Shown in pieces: positions 10,235 to 19,903 of a stretch of 64,000 nucleotides of DNA (position 1 is its first letter; each line of letters begins with the position of its first letter). Under the pieces are notes generated by a model. That model worked only from the letters and a program-made list of their open reading frames with translations. It was not told where the DNA came from and did no database searches. This DNA is from Mucilaginibacter sp. PAMC 26640 (GTDB lineage: Bacteria > Bacteroidota > Bacteroidia > Sphingobacteriales > Sphingobacteriaceae). The position numbers and the translations under genes are program-made. The DNA lies in NCBI GenBank assembly GCA_001596135.1, contig CP014773.1, positions 2,108,001 to 2,172,000 of the forward strand, in the 5' to 3' direction.

Positions 10235-10242
10235 CAAAATTA
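10235..10242 (-). promoter_or_regulatory. Candidate -7 element of the bacilliredoxin promoter
   Basis: On the minus strand the sequence reads TAATTTTG, matching the Bacteroidota -7 consensus TAnnTTTG, 25 bp before the start codon. I see no clear TTG -33 element at the right spacing, so the call is tentative. Confidence 0.4.
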
Positions 10243-10415
10243 TCAAATCATTTCACATACACGGGCGTAATAAGAATAATCCTAAAGAATTTACGTTCGG
10301 GTTATAATCAGTTTTTGCCGTCAGAATTATATAATTAGTTATATTGCACTATCGGCAACCGCTGATCCCTGATTAATTTACTAGAGAAAAAACTTAAAAA
10401 TAGAGCATTTAGGTA

Positions 10416-11270
10416 ATGGGAATTTTTACGCAAAAAAACCACGCCCAACCCCGGGTTATACAGGTAAAAGCAAAGCATTTCAATAGCTTTAAAGTAGCTA
10501 TGGCTGCTGGCCTTATTGTAGTAATGGTGCTAATGGCGGCGGTATTGCGCTTAAATAGCCAGGTTGTTCAACAAAATCACGAGAACAGCCGCCTCCATTC
10601 CCAAATTGCAACCTTGCAGGACGAGATTGACAAAACGCAGGAAGACGAGTTATTACTGAACGCCGAAAAAGAAGGTAACCGCGGTAAAGCCGTTGGATAC
10701 ATCGAAAGCATTCAGAACAAGCTAAAAGGCATCAATAATTATTTGAGCAAACGCGGCCTCAGGGGGATTGCTTTTAGAAACCTTGGCCTGGAGAGCAACA
10801 AACCAAAAAGCGATACCAAATTATACGGAGAGTTTAATGCCTACCTGGATAAGCTGGTCAATAACATCGCCTACATGCCAATGGGCTATCCGCGGTTAAG
10901 CTCTTTTACTTCGTTTTTCGGCTACCGCAGCAATCCCTTTGATTTTGGAAATGGCGAGTTTCACCCCGGCATTGATTTTAAAGGCAACAAAGGTGATGCG
11001 GTTAAATGCACAGCCAGTGGCAACGTTATTTATGCGGCCCGCGCCGGCGGTTACGGCAACTGCATACGTATTAAACATCCCAACGGGTTGGAAACCTGGT
11101 ATGGCCACCTATCTAAAATTAATGTGCACGAAGGTCAGCGGGTTACTGTAGGCGACGTAATAGGCAAAGTAGGCTCAACCGGCAGATCTACCGGGCCGCA
11201 CCTGCATTACGAGATTCGTAAAAACGGCCACCCGGTTAACCCAAAGCAGTATTTAAGCTTAAATATGTAG
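10416..11270 (+). CDS. M23 family metallopeptidase (membrane-anchored, coiled coil)
   Basis: This is a LytM-type peptidase of 284 aa. The N terminus is cytoplasmic and basic, followed by one membrane helix at about residues 26-45, then a predicted coiled coil (46-80), then the M23 domain. Zinc-ligand motifs are visible: HPGID near residue 184 and HLHYE near residue 262, in the context STGRSTGPHLHYE. Such proteins cut peptidoglycan cross-links or, when degenerate, activate amidases; here both ligand motifs are intact. It stands alone with its own short upstream region. Confidence 0.93.
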   Translation: MGIFTQKNHAQPRVIQVKAKHFNSFKVAMAAGLIVVMVLMAAVLRLNSQVVQQNHENSRLHSQIATLQDEIDKTQEDELLLNAEKEGNRGKAVGYIESIQNKLKGINNYLSKRGLRGIAFRNLGLESNKPKSDTKLYGEFNAYLDKLVNNIAYMPMGYPRLSSFTSFFGYRSNPFDFGNGEFHPGIDFKGNKGDAVKCTASGNVIYAARAGGYGNCIRIKHPNGLETWYGHLSKINVHEGQRVTVGDVIGKVGSTGRSTGPHLHYEIRKNGHPVNPKQYLSLNM

Positions 11271-11582
11271 GCTTAGGTTACTTACTATATAGAAAAGCTG
11301 TGTTGTTGAAATGGCTTTTTTTGTGCCAAAGATTTTAACGTGGAACGTACAATGACAAGGTACTTCAGACTGCGTCAGTTGTTTTGAGTTTGCGTTGCGG
11401 CTTAGCAAAATCGGGCGCTAAATGCAGGCATCCGCAAGCATAATTTTTAAGTTCGGCACAGCACAATACCTTTTCTGATCCGCTGGTGTTTAAAAAATTA
11501 GCTATGCATAAAATTCAAGCTTTATTTCTAAATTTATATGCGGCAATAAACCCCGGTTGCCTTCAGCCAAATTAAAACCGTC
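11271..11582. other. Gene-free stretch, nothing recognised
   Basis: About 310 bp between the M23 peptidase and the esterase. I found no convincing open frame, hairpin with a T run, or consensus promoter. Confidence 0.5.
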
Positions 11583-12440
11583 ATGAAGAAATTGTTAGCC
11601 GCTCTGCTGTGGCTTTGCCCCGTTGCGCTGCTGGCGCAAACAGGTAAGGTGTATGATGCCCTTACCGTTAAAAGTAAGATTCTGAACAGCGAGCGCAAAT
11701 ACGCCGTTTATCTGCCGCCGGATTACGAAACCAGCGGGCGCGAATACCCGGTGCTTTACCTGCTGCACGGCGCAGGCGACGACCAAACCGGGTGGGTGCA
11801 GTTTGGCGAGGTGCCCGGCATTACCGATAAATCCATCCGCGAAGGAACAGCCACACCAATGATCATCATTATGCCTGATGCCAACACCGGCAGGCGCGGT
11901 TATTTTAATGATATCAAAGGAGACTGGAATTATGAGGACTTCTTTTTTACGGAACTTTTGCCTTTTGTAGAAAAGAAATATCGCATAAAAAATGATAAGC
12001 GCTTTCGTGCTATTGCTGGCCTCAGCATGGGCGGCGGCGGCACCTTTGTATATGCGCTGCACCATCCGGAGCTGTTCTCGTCGGCATGCCCTTTAAGTGC
12101 TGCTACCGGGTTTCTTAACGCGGAGGATGCCAGATCTGCTATACTGAAGAATAACCCGAACGCTGCCGATAGCGCCATCACTAATTATTATAACAGATAC
12201 AGCGTGATCCCTCTAATAAACGCTATGCCCGACGCTAACAAAAAAGCTATGCGCTGGTTTATGGATATTGGCGACGATGATTTTTTATACGAGGGCAACG
12301 GGCTGGTGCATAACCTGATGCGTAAAAAGGAAATTCCGCATGAGTACCGCGTACGCGATGGTGCCCATAATTGGACCTACTGGCGCGGATCTTTACCCTT
12401 GGTTTTAGAATTCGTATCGCAGGCATTTCATCAGTATTAG
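11583..12440 (+). CDS. Secreted alpha/beta-hydrolase, esterase D / feruloyl-esterase-like
   Basis: The 285-aa protein has a signal peptide (MKKLLAALLWLCPVALLAQ) and an esterase-family alpha/beta-hydrolase fold. The nucleophile elbow is GLSMGG with Ser148. The oxyanion-loop region is LLHGAGDD (about 60-67), and the catalytic His is in DGAHNWTYW (His262). An acidic residue near 231 (DIGDDDF) is the likely third member. Relatives cleave acetyl or feruloyl groups from plant polysaccharides or hydrolyse short-chain esters. The substrate is not determinable from the neighbours. Confidence 0.88.
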   Translation: MKKLLAALLWLCPVALLAQTGKVYDALTVKSKILNSERKYAVYLPPDYETSGREYPVLYLLHGAGDDQTGWVQFGEVPGITDKSIREGTATPMIIIMPDANTGRRGYFNDIKGDWNYEDFFFTELLPFVEKKYRIKNDKRFRAIAGLSMGGGGTFVYALHHPELFSSACPLSAATGFLNAEDARSAILKNNPNAADSAITNYYNRYSVIPLINAMPDANKKAMRWFMDIGDDDFLYEGNGLVHNLMRKKEIPHEYRVRDGAHNWTYWRGSLPLVLEFVSQAFHQY

Positions 12441-12534
12441 CGGCTAAAAACCTTTGTTCTTATTTATTCCAAAGCATTTTATGAATGCTCGGGAACAGCC
12501 GACTTATTAATAAACCCAAAGTAAATTTATCCAA

Positions 12535-13431
12535 ATGGAACGCAGACAATTTTTAAGAAATACAGCCCTTACAGCAGGTGCTTTGGCATTTTTGGGTAAC
12601 CGCAGCTTTGCTTCGTTACTGGCCGACCCAACTTTCCAGGTGATCCCATTGCGCAATAACGTGGGGATCTTTATAGAAAAAGGTGGCACCATCGCCTGGA
12701 TGGTGAATAAGGAAGGCATTGTAGTGGTAGATGCGCAATTCCGCGATACAGCCCAGCATCTGATTGCTGAAATGCAAAAGAAAAGCGACAAGCCGTTCCA
12801 ATGGCTCATCAACACGCACCACCACGGAGATCATACAGGCGGGAATATCGCCTTTAAAGGCATTGCAATAAATGTTGCTGCTCAAGCCAACTCGCTGATC
12901 AATCAAAAGGCGGCCGCTGCCAAGCAAAATAGCGACGATAAACAACTTTACCCGGACACCACTTTCACCGATACCTGGAAAACAAGGGTAGGTGATGAAA
13001 GTATCAGCGCACATTATTTTGGCCCCGGGCATACTAATGGCGATGCGATGATCCATTTTGAAAACGCCAACATTGTGCACACTGGCGACCTGGTATTTAA
13101 TAAGCGATACCCTTTTGTAGACCGCAGTGCAGGCGCATCCTGTAAGCACTGGCCGCTTGCACTGGAATCGGCTCTTAAAACTTTTGATAAAAACACGCAG
13201 TATGTATTCGGTCATGCTTTCGACCCCATGAAAGTTACCGGCACCAGGGAAGATGTAAAACAAATGCAAGATTTTATGGAGAAACTGGTGGCCTATGTTG
13301 AAAGCAGCATTAAAGCTGGCAAAACTAAAGAAGAGATCTTAGCTGCGAAGACCATTCCTGGTGTAACCTTATGGCAGGGTGACGGCATTGAACGGGGATT
13401 ACAGGCGGCCTACGACGAGTTGTCGGTGTAA
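12535..13431 (+). CDS. MBL-fold metallo-hydrolase, exported
   Basis: The 298-aa protein begins MERRQFLRN, a twin-arginine-like signal, and carries the metallo-beta-lactamase metal motif HHHGDH at residues 95-100. Later ligands are seen in GPGHTNGDAM, in HTGDLVF and in FGHAFD. The exported SoxH/quinoprotein-relay-like MBL group has this arrangement. It may be a lactonase or a thiol-ester hydrolase; I cannot choose. It lies 94 bp after the esterase gene and may share its transcript. Confidence 0.88.
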   Translation: MERRQFLRNTALTAGALAFLGNRSFASLLADPTFQVIPLRNNVGIFIEKGGTIAWMVNKEGIVVVDAQFRDTAQHLIAEMQKKSDKPFQWLINTHHHGDHTGGNIAFKGIAINVAAQANSLINQKAAAAKQNSDDKQLYPDTTFTDTWKTRVGDESISAHYFGPGHTNGDAMIHFENANIVHTGDLVFNKRYPFVDRSAGASCKHWPLALESALKTFDKNTQYVFGHAFDPMKVTGTREDVKQMQDFMEKLVAYVESSIKAGKTKEEILAAKTIPGVTLWQGDGIERGLQAAYDELSV

Positions 13432-13486
13432 GAATATTTGGTGAAAATATAAAACGGAGTTTACTAGAGAAATTGATAATGTTTAC

Positions 13487-13930
13487 ATGAGTGTAAGTGA
13501 GAAACGGCGGGCAATGGAAGAAGCCTTAAAATCCATTGTTATTCCATTTTTAAGATCCCAGGGCTTTAAAGGCACTTTCCCACATTTTAGAAGGGTAGCA
13601 GATGATCGAATCAATTTGTTGACTTTTCAATTTAGCTCGTCTTCGTCAAAGTTTACTGTCGAAATTGCCAACTGCTCTATAAAAGGCATACACTTAGGTT
13701 GGGGCGAAGATATTAAACCGACTAATTGCACTGCTCATCACATAAATCGCAGACACCGTTTGGGATCACTAAAAGGTGATCACTGGTTTGATTTCAGTAA
13801 AGTTTATATTCTCTTAAATATCTATAAACAAAGAGCTCATGAAATAATCAGCTTATGGGGCGACGCAGAAAGTTGGTGGGAAACAGATCCATTTGACCAA
13901 CGTTCTGCTATGGTGCCTTTTGAAAGCTAA
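13487..13930 (+). CDS. DUF4304 domain protein
   Basis: A 147-aa cytosolic protein. The N-terminal half (MEEALKSIVIPFLRSQGFKG ... FPHFRR ... INLLTFQFS) matches the DUF4304 pattern. The function of this family is not known. No signal peptide or membrane segment is present. It sits 55 bp after the MBL gene. Confidence 0.75.
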   Translation: MSVSEKRRAMEEALKSIVIPFLRSQGFKGTFPHFRRVADDRINLLTFQFSSSSSKFTVEIANCSIKGIHLGWGEDIKPTNCTAHHINRRHRLGSLKGDHWFDFSKVYILLNIYKQRAHEIISLWGDAESWWETDPFDQRSAMVPFES

Positions 13931-14010
13931 TAAGCCGGCTTGATGCTGCTGAGCGGTAGCGCTTACCGTTCAAAATGTTAGTGATGATACGCAACAAGGG
14001 CAGGAGCAAT

Positions 14011-14039
14011 ATTGCGATGGGTTTTTTACCCATCGCAAT
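14011..14039. terminator. Strong 12-bp hairpin after the DUF4304 gene
   Basis: ATTGCGATGGGT and ACCCATCGCAAT pair perfectly around a TTTTT loop. There is no T run after it, so it may end transcription weakly, protect a 3' end, or be an intergenic repeat. Confidence 0.5.
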
Positions 14040-14138
14040 GCTTAACATTAACATCCAAATAAATAACAATTACTTAATATTGCATTAATCCCGAGTTTCT
14101 ACTTTCTGTTTAGCTTTAGCTAATTTATAGCTATAACA

Positions 14139-14975
14139 ATGACGAAATACGAAAAAGAATTATGGCAAAAAATTGAAGCCTTTACGCTGGATGAACCGGG
14201 TGTTGGCTTCCGGTTTTCGGCCCGGCTGGCCAGGGAGAATGGCTGGAATATCGCTTACACACATCGTGTGATAGCCGAATACAAGAAGTTTATTTTCATG
14301 TGCTGTGTTACAGATACCGGTGTAACCCCATCGGATCCGGTAGACCAGGCCTGGCACCTGCACTTAACCTTTACCCGGTCTTACTGGACGGACCTTTGCA
14401 AAACCACCCTTGGCCGGGAAATCCATCACAACCCCACAAAAGGCGGCGAACAAGAAGCCAAAAAATTTGACAACTTTTATACCTCCACCCACCAATTGTA
14501 TATCAGCAAGTTTGGCATACCTCCATCGGCAGATATCTGGCACACCAACCAGGAGCGCTTCAGCGATATCAATTTTCAACGGGTAAACACCGGCAAATAC
14601 TGGCTGGTGAAAAAGCCAAAGCTCTCCGCTTATGCACTGATAGTTTCTTTCCTGATGCTGTCTTACGGGCTATTTGTACAGGCATCCGATAGTGCCGTAG
14701 CCATATGTGTCATGTTAGGCATCATCATCCTGGTAACGGTGGGTGTTTATAAATACGAGTCTGCCGGGAAGTTGGGCGGTAATAAAGATAAACGAAGTAA
14801 TGATGGCGGGTCTGGTTGCAGTGTTGCTGGCTTCGGTGGTGATTTTTCAGCCCACCATAGCAGCCACGGGCATAGCGGAGACAGCCACAGCAGTGGTGAA
14901 AGTGGTTGCGGTAGCGGATGTTCGTCATCTGGTTGTAGTGGCTGTGGCAGCGGTTGCGGAAGTAGCAGCGATTAA
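14139..14975 (+). CDS. Glycine-rich-domain (DUF1399-like) membrane protein with Cys/Gly/Ser tail
   Basis: The 278-aa protein has three parts. Residues 1-155 form a cytosolic domain with DPVDQAWHLHL (66-76), the motif shared with plant and bacterial glycine-rich-domain proteins. Two membrane helices follow at about 163-180 and 185-204. The tail (about 215-278) is low complexity, rich in Gly, Ser, His and with six Cys, ending in CSGCGSGCGSSSD. Similar Bacteroidota proteins are named TIGR04222-like. The role is unknown; the tail could bind metal (inference). The gene stands alone. Confidence 0.75.
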   Translation: MTKYEKELWQKIEAFTLDEPGVGFRFSARLARENGWNIAYTHRVIAEYKKFIFMCCVTDTGVTPSDPVDQAWHLHLTFTRSYWTDLCKTTLGREIHHNPTKGGEQEAKKFDNFYTSTHQLYISKFGIPPSADIWHTNQERFSDINFQRVNTGKYWLVKKPKLSAYALIVSFLMLSYGLFVQASDSAVAICVMLGIIILVTVGVYKYESAGKLGGNKDKRSNDGGSGCSVAGFGGDFSAHHSSHGHSGDSHSSGESGCGSGCSSSGCSGCGSGCGSSSD

Positions 14976-15047
14976 GATGACACCCGGGGGGAGATCACCT
15001 TGCCAATTTATTTCTTGTTTGCATTTATCTTAAGATATTCATTATTG

Positions 15048-15070
15048 AGCCGGCGTCTGCCGGCTTCAAT
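15048..15070 (+). terminator. Probable terminator after the glycine-rich protein gene
   Basis: AGCCGGC and GCCGGCT form a 7-bp stem around GTCT, followed by TCAATTATTATTT. The T run is interrupted, so strength is uncertain. Confidence 0.5.
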
Positions 15071-15261
15071 TATTATTTCCAATATTATAACCCTGCCGCC
15101 CCGTATAACTTTATAATTATCAATTCATCATCTTTTACTCCCGTTTTCAAGGTTTGTTAACATAGTTGTTGATAATTGTTCATTCAACAGTAATTGTGCA
15201 GTAACCTCCCCTTAATGTACTAAGTACACTTTTGCCGCAACGTAAATTAAATTTATTAAGG

Positions 15262-18200
15262 ATGAAAAAAGTGTTACTTAAAAGAGTGTTTTTCGCTGCG
15301 ATGTTCCAGCTGCTGTTTGTCATGGCAGCTATGGCGCAAAGCAATTTAGCCGGCATTTCCGGTACAGTTACCGGTCCGGGTGGTGTAGTTGTCCCCAATG
15401 CAACCATCACCGTTAAAAACGAATCAACCGGTTTTCAAATCAAATCTACTTCCACGTCAAAAGGGCTTTTCCTGTTGAAGGAGCTGCCGCTGGGTTCGCC
15501 CTACAGCATTACTGTTGAGGCAATGGGTCTCAACACCCAAAAACAAACCGGCTTTGCGCTTAACCAGGGCGATCTGTTACAGGTTACGTTTTTAATGGAA
15601 GATAAAGTTAACCAGTTGGGCGTTGTAGAGGTTAGGGCCCCTACATTGCGCAATAAGATCGAAAATATAGGATCATCTACCGCGGTAACCGCAAAAGATA
15701 TCGCCAAGCTGCCGGTAAACGGCCGTAACTTTACTTCCCTGGCAGATCTGTCGCCCCTCAGCTCGGGCAGCAGCCTCAACGGGCAGCTGGCATCGGCAAC
15801 TAACTATACTATTGACGGTATGGCGGCGCGCGGTACCATTTCAGGTGGTTTACCAACAGGTGCTTATTCTATATCACTGGAGGCAGTAAGAGAATTCCAA
15901 GTGGTTACCAACCAGTATGATGTTACTTATGGTAATGCAGGTGGTGGTACCATTAGTACAGTAACCAAATCAGGTACCAACGTATTATCGGGCAGTGCTT
16001 TTAGCTATGCACGTGCCAACTGGCTGTCCAGTAAATACGGACTTAACGGCGTTAAGCGGAACCAGGCTTTCTCTACCTATCAGTATGGTTTTTCGTTAGG
16101 CGGCCCTATCGTTAAAGATAAAGCGCAGTTTTTTATTGCCTGGGATCACCAGGCCGATTCAAGACCCTTGTACATTGCCAATATCCAATCTGCAGATGAC
16201 GAAAAACGAAATAACGTTACCCAGGGTACTTTGGATAACTTCCTGACCATAGCCCGTAATAAGTACGGTGTGGCTAATTCGCCGCAGGTGGGCCAGTTTG
16301 ATAAAACTAAAAACACCCATGCCGGTTTTGCCCGTATCGACTGGCAGATCAATTCAAAGAACCTGTTCACCATACGGGATAACTTTGTTTATGATTTGGA
16401 CAACCAATCTGACGGGGATAATACGGCTATCAATATTTACGAGGTGTACAGTACCCGTAAGGCCTTAAATAACAGTGTTATGGCTTCATTACGCAGTATC
16501 CTTAGTCCAACGGTAACCAATGAGCTTAAGGTGCAGCACTACTGGGAATACAATAAGCTTTTTGCCAACGATCAGTTACCGGCAGATAATATTCCCCGCG
16601 CTATTGTCCAGAACATCCCTTCTGTAGCAGCGGATGGTACAAGCTATACTACTTCAATACAACTGGGTGGGCAGCGCTACGGTAACGACTATTTTAATAA
16701 CAACGTTGCCCAGCTGATCGATAACCTATACTGGACAAAAGGCAAGTACAACTTTACCTTTGGCGGTGGCTTATCGTTCACTAACCAAAACTCTATTTAT
16801 GGTAGCGAAACTAACGGCAGGTTTTACTTTACCGGCTTAACCAACTTTAATAACCTTACCCCGTACCGTTACGCAAGGGATATTTATTTATCTAACGACA
16901 GGAATATCAAGTTTAACATCCTTGCGCCAAATTTGTACGCGCAGGTACAAACGGTACTGTTCCCTGGTTTTGATATTACTGCCGGTATCCGTGCAGATTA
17001 CACTACCTACCTGGACAGGGCCGCCTTTAACCAAACTGTATTTAATACACTGGGTTTAAATACCAACAATAAACTGGCTACGCTGCAAATACAGCCAAGG
17101 GTGCAAGCCACCTGGGATGTTGGCCAGAATGGTAAAGATATCATCCGTTTAGGTGGTGGTATCTTAGGTTCGGCGCTTAATCCGTACTCTATGATCAACA
17201 ATATGCTGTTTGATGGATCGCATATTACCAGTGTGGATCTTACCGGCAGCCTGGTGCCTGTTCCTAACTTCCCTGGCTACCGTCAGAACCCGGCAAGTGC
17301 ACCGGGAATGGACCTGGTTAATAATGCAAACATCCCTAAATTAACCACTTTCAATATCAATGGCAAGGATGCCAAAGTGCCTACTGTTTATAAAGCTAAC
17401 GCATCTTATTCGCACTTCTTCAACCGTAACTTCCGGGTTACTGCCAGCGGTTATTTAAGCCTTGGCCGTAATAACTATACCTACATCGATAAAAACATGG
17501 CAGATCAGCCGTACTTCCGTATCGCGGCCGAAGATAACCGCGGTGTGTATGTGCCGGCTAATACCATCAATGCCGCAAACGGTTCGGCCGACTGGACCCA
17601 GGGCCGTAAAACTTCACAAGTAGGCCGTGTATTGCAGCTGGAGAGCCTGGGTAAAGTAAACCAGATGGCGTTTGTGATTGATGCGGATTACCGTTATTAC
17701 AAACAAGGCGAAATTTCGGTATCCTACACCTGGAACCAGACGAAAGATAATACCTCATATAACGGTAACGTTGCCAACACTGCTACACTGGTACAATATG
17801 TAAAAGATGATCCGCGCAACCTGAGCCAGGTGGGCTACTCTGATAACCAGTTCCGCAATAAGGTAGTGGCATATGGTAGTTCGCCAACATTTTATGGCTT
17901 CAGCGCAGGTTTAAGGTTCTCCGGGGTAAGTGGTACCCGTTATTCTTTAACTGTGAATGGTAACGTAAACGGCGATTTTGTTGCCACTAACGATTTGGCC
18001 TTTATTTACGACCCGAATGCTGCCGGCACGCCGCAATACCTGAAAGATGGTATCAACGCTATTCTTAACAACCCAAAAGTTGAGAAAAGCATGAAGACTT
18101 ATATCACCAAGAGCTTTGGTAAAATTGCCGAGCGCAATGGTGGTGTAAACCCTTTTTACGGTGTGGTTGATCTAAGGCTGATCAAGAAGATCACTTTGTA

Positions 18201-18426
18201 TAAAAAGCACTACCTGGAAGTATCCGGGGACCTGTTTAACGTAAGCAATTTCATTAACAAAAACTGGGGTGTAAACCACAACCTGGGGGCCACTACTATT
18301 TACAACATCAAAAGCTTTGATGCTACAGCCAAACAATACGGCTACTCGGTTAACACCAATGCAGGCGTATCCGGCTTAAGCGGCAACCCTTATCAGTTCC
18401 AGGTAGGTTTACGTTATGGTTTTTAA
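15262..18426 (+). CDS. TonB-dependent outer-membrane receptor, Oar-like, with carboxypeptidase-regulatory domain
   Basis: This receptor of 1054 aa imports a large substrate through the outer membrane. I chose ATG 15262 (MKKVLLKRVFF ... MAAMAQ, a clear signal peptide) over an upstream in-frame TTG. After the signal comes a CarboxypepD_reg domain (ISGTVTGPGGVVVPNATITVKN), then a plug with LPVNGRNFTSL, then a long beta barrel ending in an aromatic residue (LRYGF). This is the Oar/cell-adhesion-like group, not the SusC group, and no SusD follows. A phosphodiesterase-like gene starts 13 bp downstream, so the pair may take up and cut a phosphodiester compound (inference). A small inverted repeat, TGTAC-TAA-GTACA, lies at 15216-15228. 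Confidence 0.9.
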   Translation: MKKVLLKRVFFAAMFQLLFVMAAMAQSNLAGISGTVTGPGGVVVPNATITVKNESTGFQIKSTSTSKGLFLLKELPLGSPYSITVEAMGLNTQKQTGFALNQGDLLQVTFLMEDKVNQLGVVEVRAPTLRNKIENIGSSTAVTAKDIAKLPVNGRNFTSLADLSPLSSGSSLNGQLASATNYTIDGMAARGTISGGLPTGAYSISLEAVREFQVVTNQYDVTYGNAGGGTISTVTKSGTNVLSGSAFSYARANWLSSKYGLNGVKRNQAFSTYQYGFSLGGPIVKDKAQFFIAWDHQADSRPLYIANIQSADDEKRNNVTQGTLDNFLTIARNKYGVANSPQVGQFDKTKNTHAGFARIDWQINSKNLFTIRDNFVYDLDNQSDGDNTAINIYEVYSTRKALNNSVMASLRSILSPTVTNELKVQHYWEYNKLFANDQLPADNIPRAIVQNIPSVAADGTSYTTSIQLGGQRYGNDYFNNNVAQLIDNLYWTKGKYNFTFGGGLSFTNQNSIYGSETNGRFYFTGLTNFNNLTPYRYARDIYLSNDRNIKFNILAPNLYAQVQTVLFPGFDITAGIRADYTTYLDRAAFNQTVFNTLGLNTNNKLATLQIQPRVQATWDVGQNGKDIIRLGGGILGSALNPYSMINNMLFDGSHITSVDLTGSLVPVPNFPGYRQNPASAPGMDLVNNANIPKLTTFNINGKDAKVPTVYKANASYSHFFNRNFRVTASGYLSLGRNNYTYIDKNMADQPYFRIAAEDNRGVYVPANTINAANGSADWTQGRKTSQVGRVLQLESLGKVNQMAFVIDADYRYYKQGEISVSYTWNQTKDNTSYNGNVANTATLVQYVKDDPRNLSQVGYSDNQFRNKVVAYGSSPTFYGFSAGLRFSGVSGTRYSLTVNGNVNGDFVATNDLAFIYDPNAAGTPQYLKDGINAILNNPKVEKSMKTYITKSFGKIAERNGGVNPFYGVVDLRLIKKITLYKKHYLEVSGDLFNVSNFINKNWGVNHNLGATTIYNIKSFDATAKQYGYSVNTNAGVSGLSGNPYQFQVGLRYGF

Positions 18427-18439
18427 TCAGTTAAAAGAT

Positions 18440-19795
18440 ATGATCAAAAATAAATTGATAATAGCAGCCACCCTGGCTTTGGGTATTAGCTTTAACGCAA
18501 ACGCGCAAACAGCGCCTGCTAAGCATGTAGTGCTGGTGACTGTGGATGGTTTCAGGCCCGAGTTTTACCTGGATAGCACTTACGCTATGCCCACGGTACG
18601 AGAGCTGATGAAGAACGGCATTGCTGCAAACGGGTTAAACCCGGTGTTTCCGTCGGTTACCTACCCGGATCATACCACAATGATGACCGGGGTTACACCG
18701 GCCAAACACGGTATATACTATAACACACCCTTTGAAGCAGAAGGCGCCACCGGCAAATGGTACTGGGATTATAACCTGATTAAAGTACCTACACTTTGGA
18801 GTGCAATGCACAAGGCTGGCAAAACAACGGCCTGTGTGCGCTGGCCGGTAACACTTAATGCGCCGATAGATTACCGCATACCCGAGTATTGGAACTATAA
18901 GGACATGAAGGATACCCGGGAATACACGGCAGCTGCCACATCCCCGGCCTCGTTATGGCAGGAGGTACAACAAAACGCAACGGGTTTGCTGGAGGCAGAA
19001 GATTTGAATGCCAATAATAACGAATTGGTGCAGGATGAGAACGTAGCGCGCATGGCAGGTTATATCATTAAGAAATATAAGCCCAATTTAATAGCGCTGC
19101 ATTTGGCCTGTACCGACCATTATGAACATGAGAACGGGCGCGAACACTATATGGTTCGCGCTTCGGTGGCCGGTGCCGACAGGGCGATTAAAACCCTGGT
19201 AGAAAGCGTAAGCCGTGCGGGCCTGGCCGATAGCACCGTTTTTATTATTCTGGGCGATCATGGATTCGAGAACATTTACCGCAGCTTTAATCCCAATTAC
19301 CTGTTGAAACAGGCGGGCCTGATTACCGATGTTAAAACCGGCAGCTGGAAAGCGCAGTTTCATTCATCCGGCGGATCATCCTTCCTGAAATTGAAAACCC
19401 CGGGCGACAAAGCAACGCTGAAAAAAGTAAGTGAGCTGCTGGCACAACAGCCCGATTCTGTTAAGCAATACTACCAGGTAATTGATAAAGCGCACCTGGA
19501 TAAGGTAGGCGCCGACCCTGACGTATTGATCGCCCTGAGCGGTACAAACGGAACTACTTTTGGCAACAAGGCAGATTTGCTAACCGAAAAGTTCAGTAAA
19601 GTAAAAGGTACGCATGGCTTTTACCCGGATCATCAGCAAATCCAAACCGGGTTTGTCGCTTTTGGTCCCGGCCTTAAAAAAGGGGTGGTGATCCCGGTTA
19701 TGAATATGGTGGATATTGCCCCACTCATAGCCAAGCTGAGCGGTGTAGACCTGCCAGCAACAGACGGCAAGTTATACCCCGAAATGTTGAAATAG
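18440..19795 (+). CDS. Secreted nucleotide pyrophosphatase/phosphodiesterase (NPP-like, alkaline phosphatase superfamily)
   Basis: I chose ATG 18440, 13 bp after the receptor stop; it gives a signal peptide ending in ANAQ. The mature protein starts with VVLVTVDGFRP (metal ligand Asp36) and holds the NPP nucleophile motif PSVTYPDHTT with Thr74. Further ligands appear in LGDHGFE and, near the C terminus, GTHGFYPDH. NPPs cleave nucleotide or lipid phosphodiesters. Location is periplasmic or surface. The tight spacing and a terminator after the gene support a two-gene operon with the TonB receptor. Confidence 0.92.
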   Translation: MIKNKLIIAATLALGISFNANAQTAPAKHVVLVTVDGFRPEFYLDSTYAMPTVRELMKNGIAANGLNPVFPSVTYPDHTTMMTGVTPAKHGIYYNTPFEAEGATGKWYWDYNLIKVPTLWSAMHKAGKTTACVRWPVTLNAPIDYRIPEYWNYKDMKDTREYTAAATSPASLWQEVQQNATGLLEAEDLNANNNELVQDENVARMAGYIIKKYKPNLIALHLACTDHYEHENGREHYMVRASVAGADRAIKTLVESVSRAGLADSTVFIILGDHGFENIYRSFNPNYLLKQAGLITDVKTGSWKAQFHSSGGSSFLKLKTPGDKATLKKVSELLAQQPDSVKQYYQVIDKAHLDKVGADPDVLIALSGTNGTTFGNKADLLTEKFSKVKGTHGFYPDHQQIQTGFVAFGPGLKKGVVIPVMNMVDIAPLIAKLSGVDLPATDGKLYPEMLK

Positions 19796-19813
19796 TTTTA
19801 TTGTGATTTTTTT

Positions 19814-19852
19814 AGGCCTGTTATCACCGGTGGATGGTAACAGGCCTTTTTG
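19814..19852 (+). terminator. Rho-independent terminator of the receptor/phosphodiesterase operon
   Basis: AGGCCTGTTA and TAACAGGCCT form a perfect 10-bp stem with a 14-nt loop, followed by TTTTTG. It starts 18 bp past the stop at 19795. Confidence 0.88.
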
Positions 19853-19903
19853 TTTGGCGGGCTGGTAGTCCTTAAGTCTGTTGTGAAAATGCCAACAACA
19901 AGA

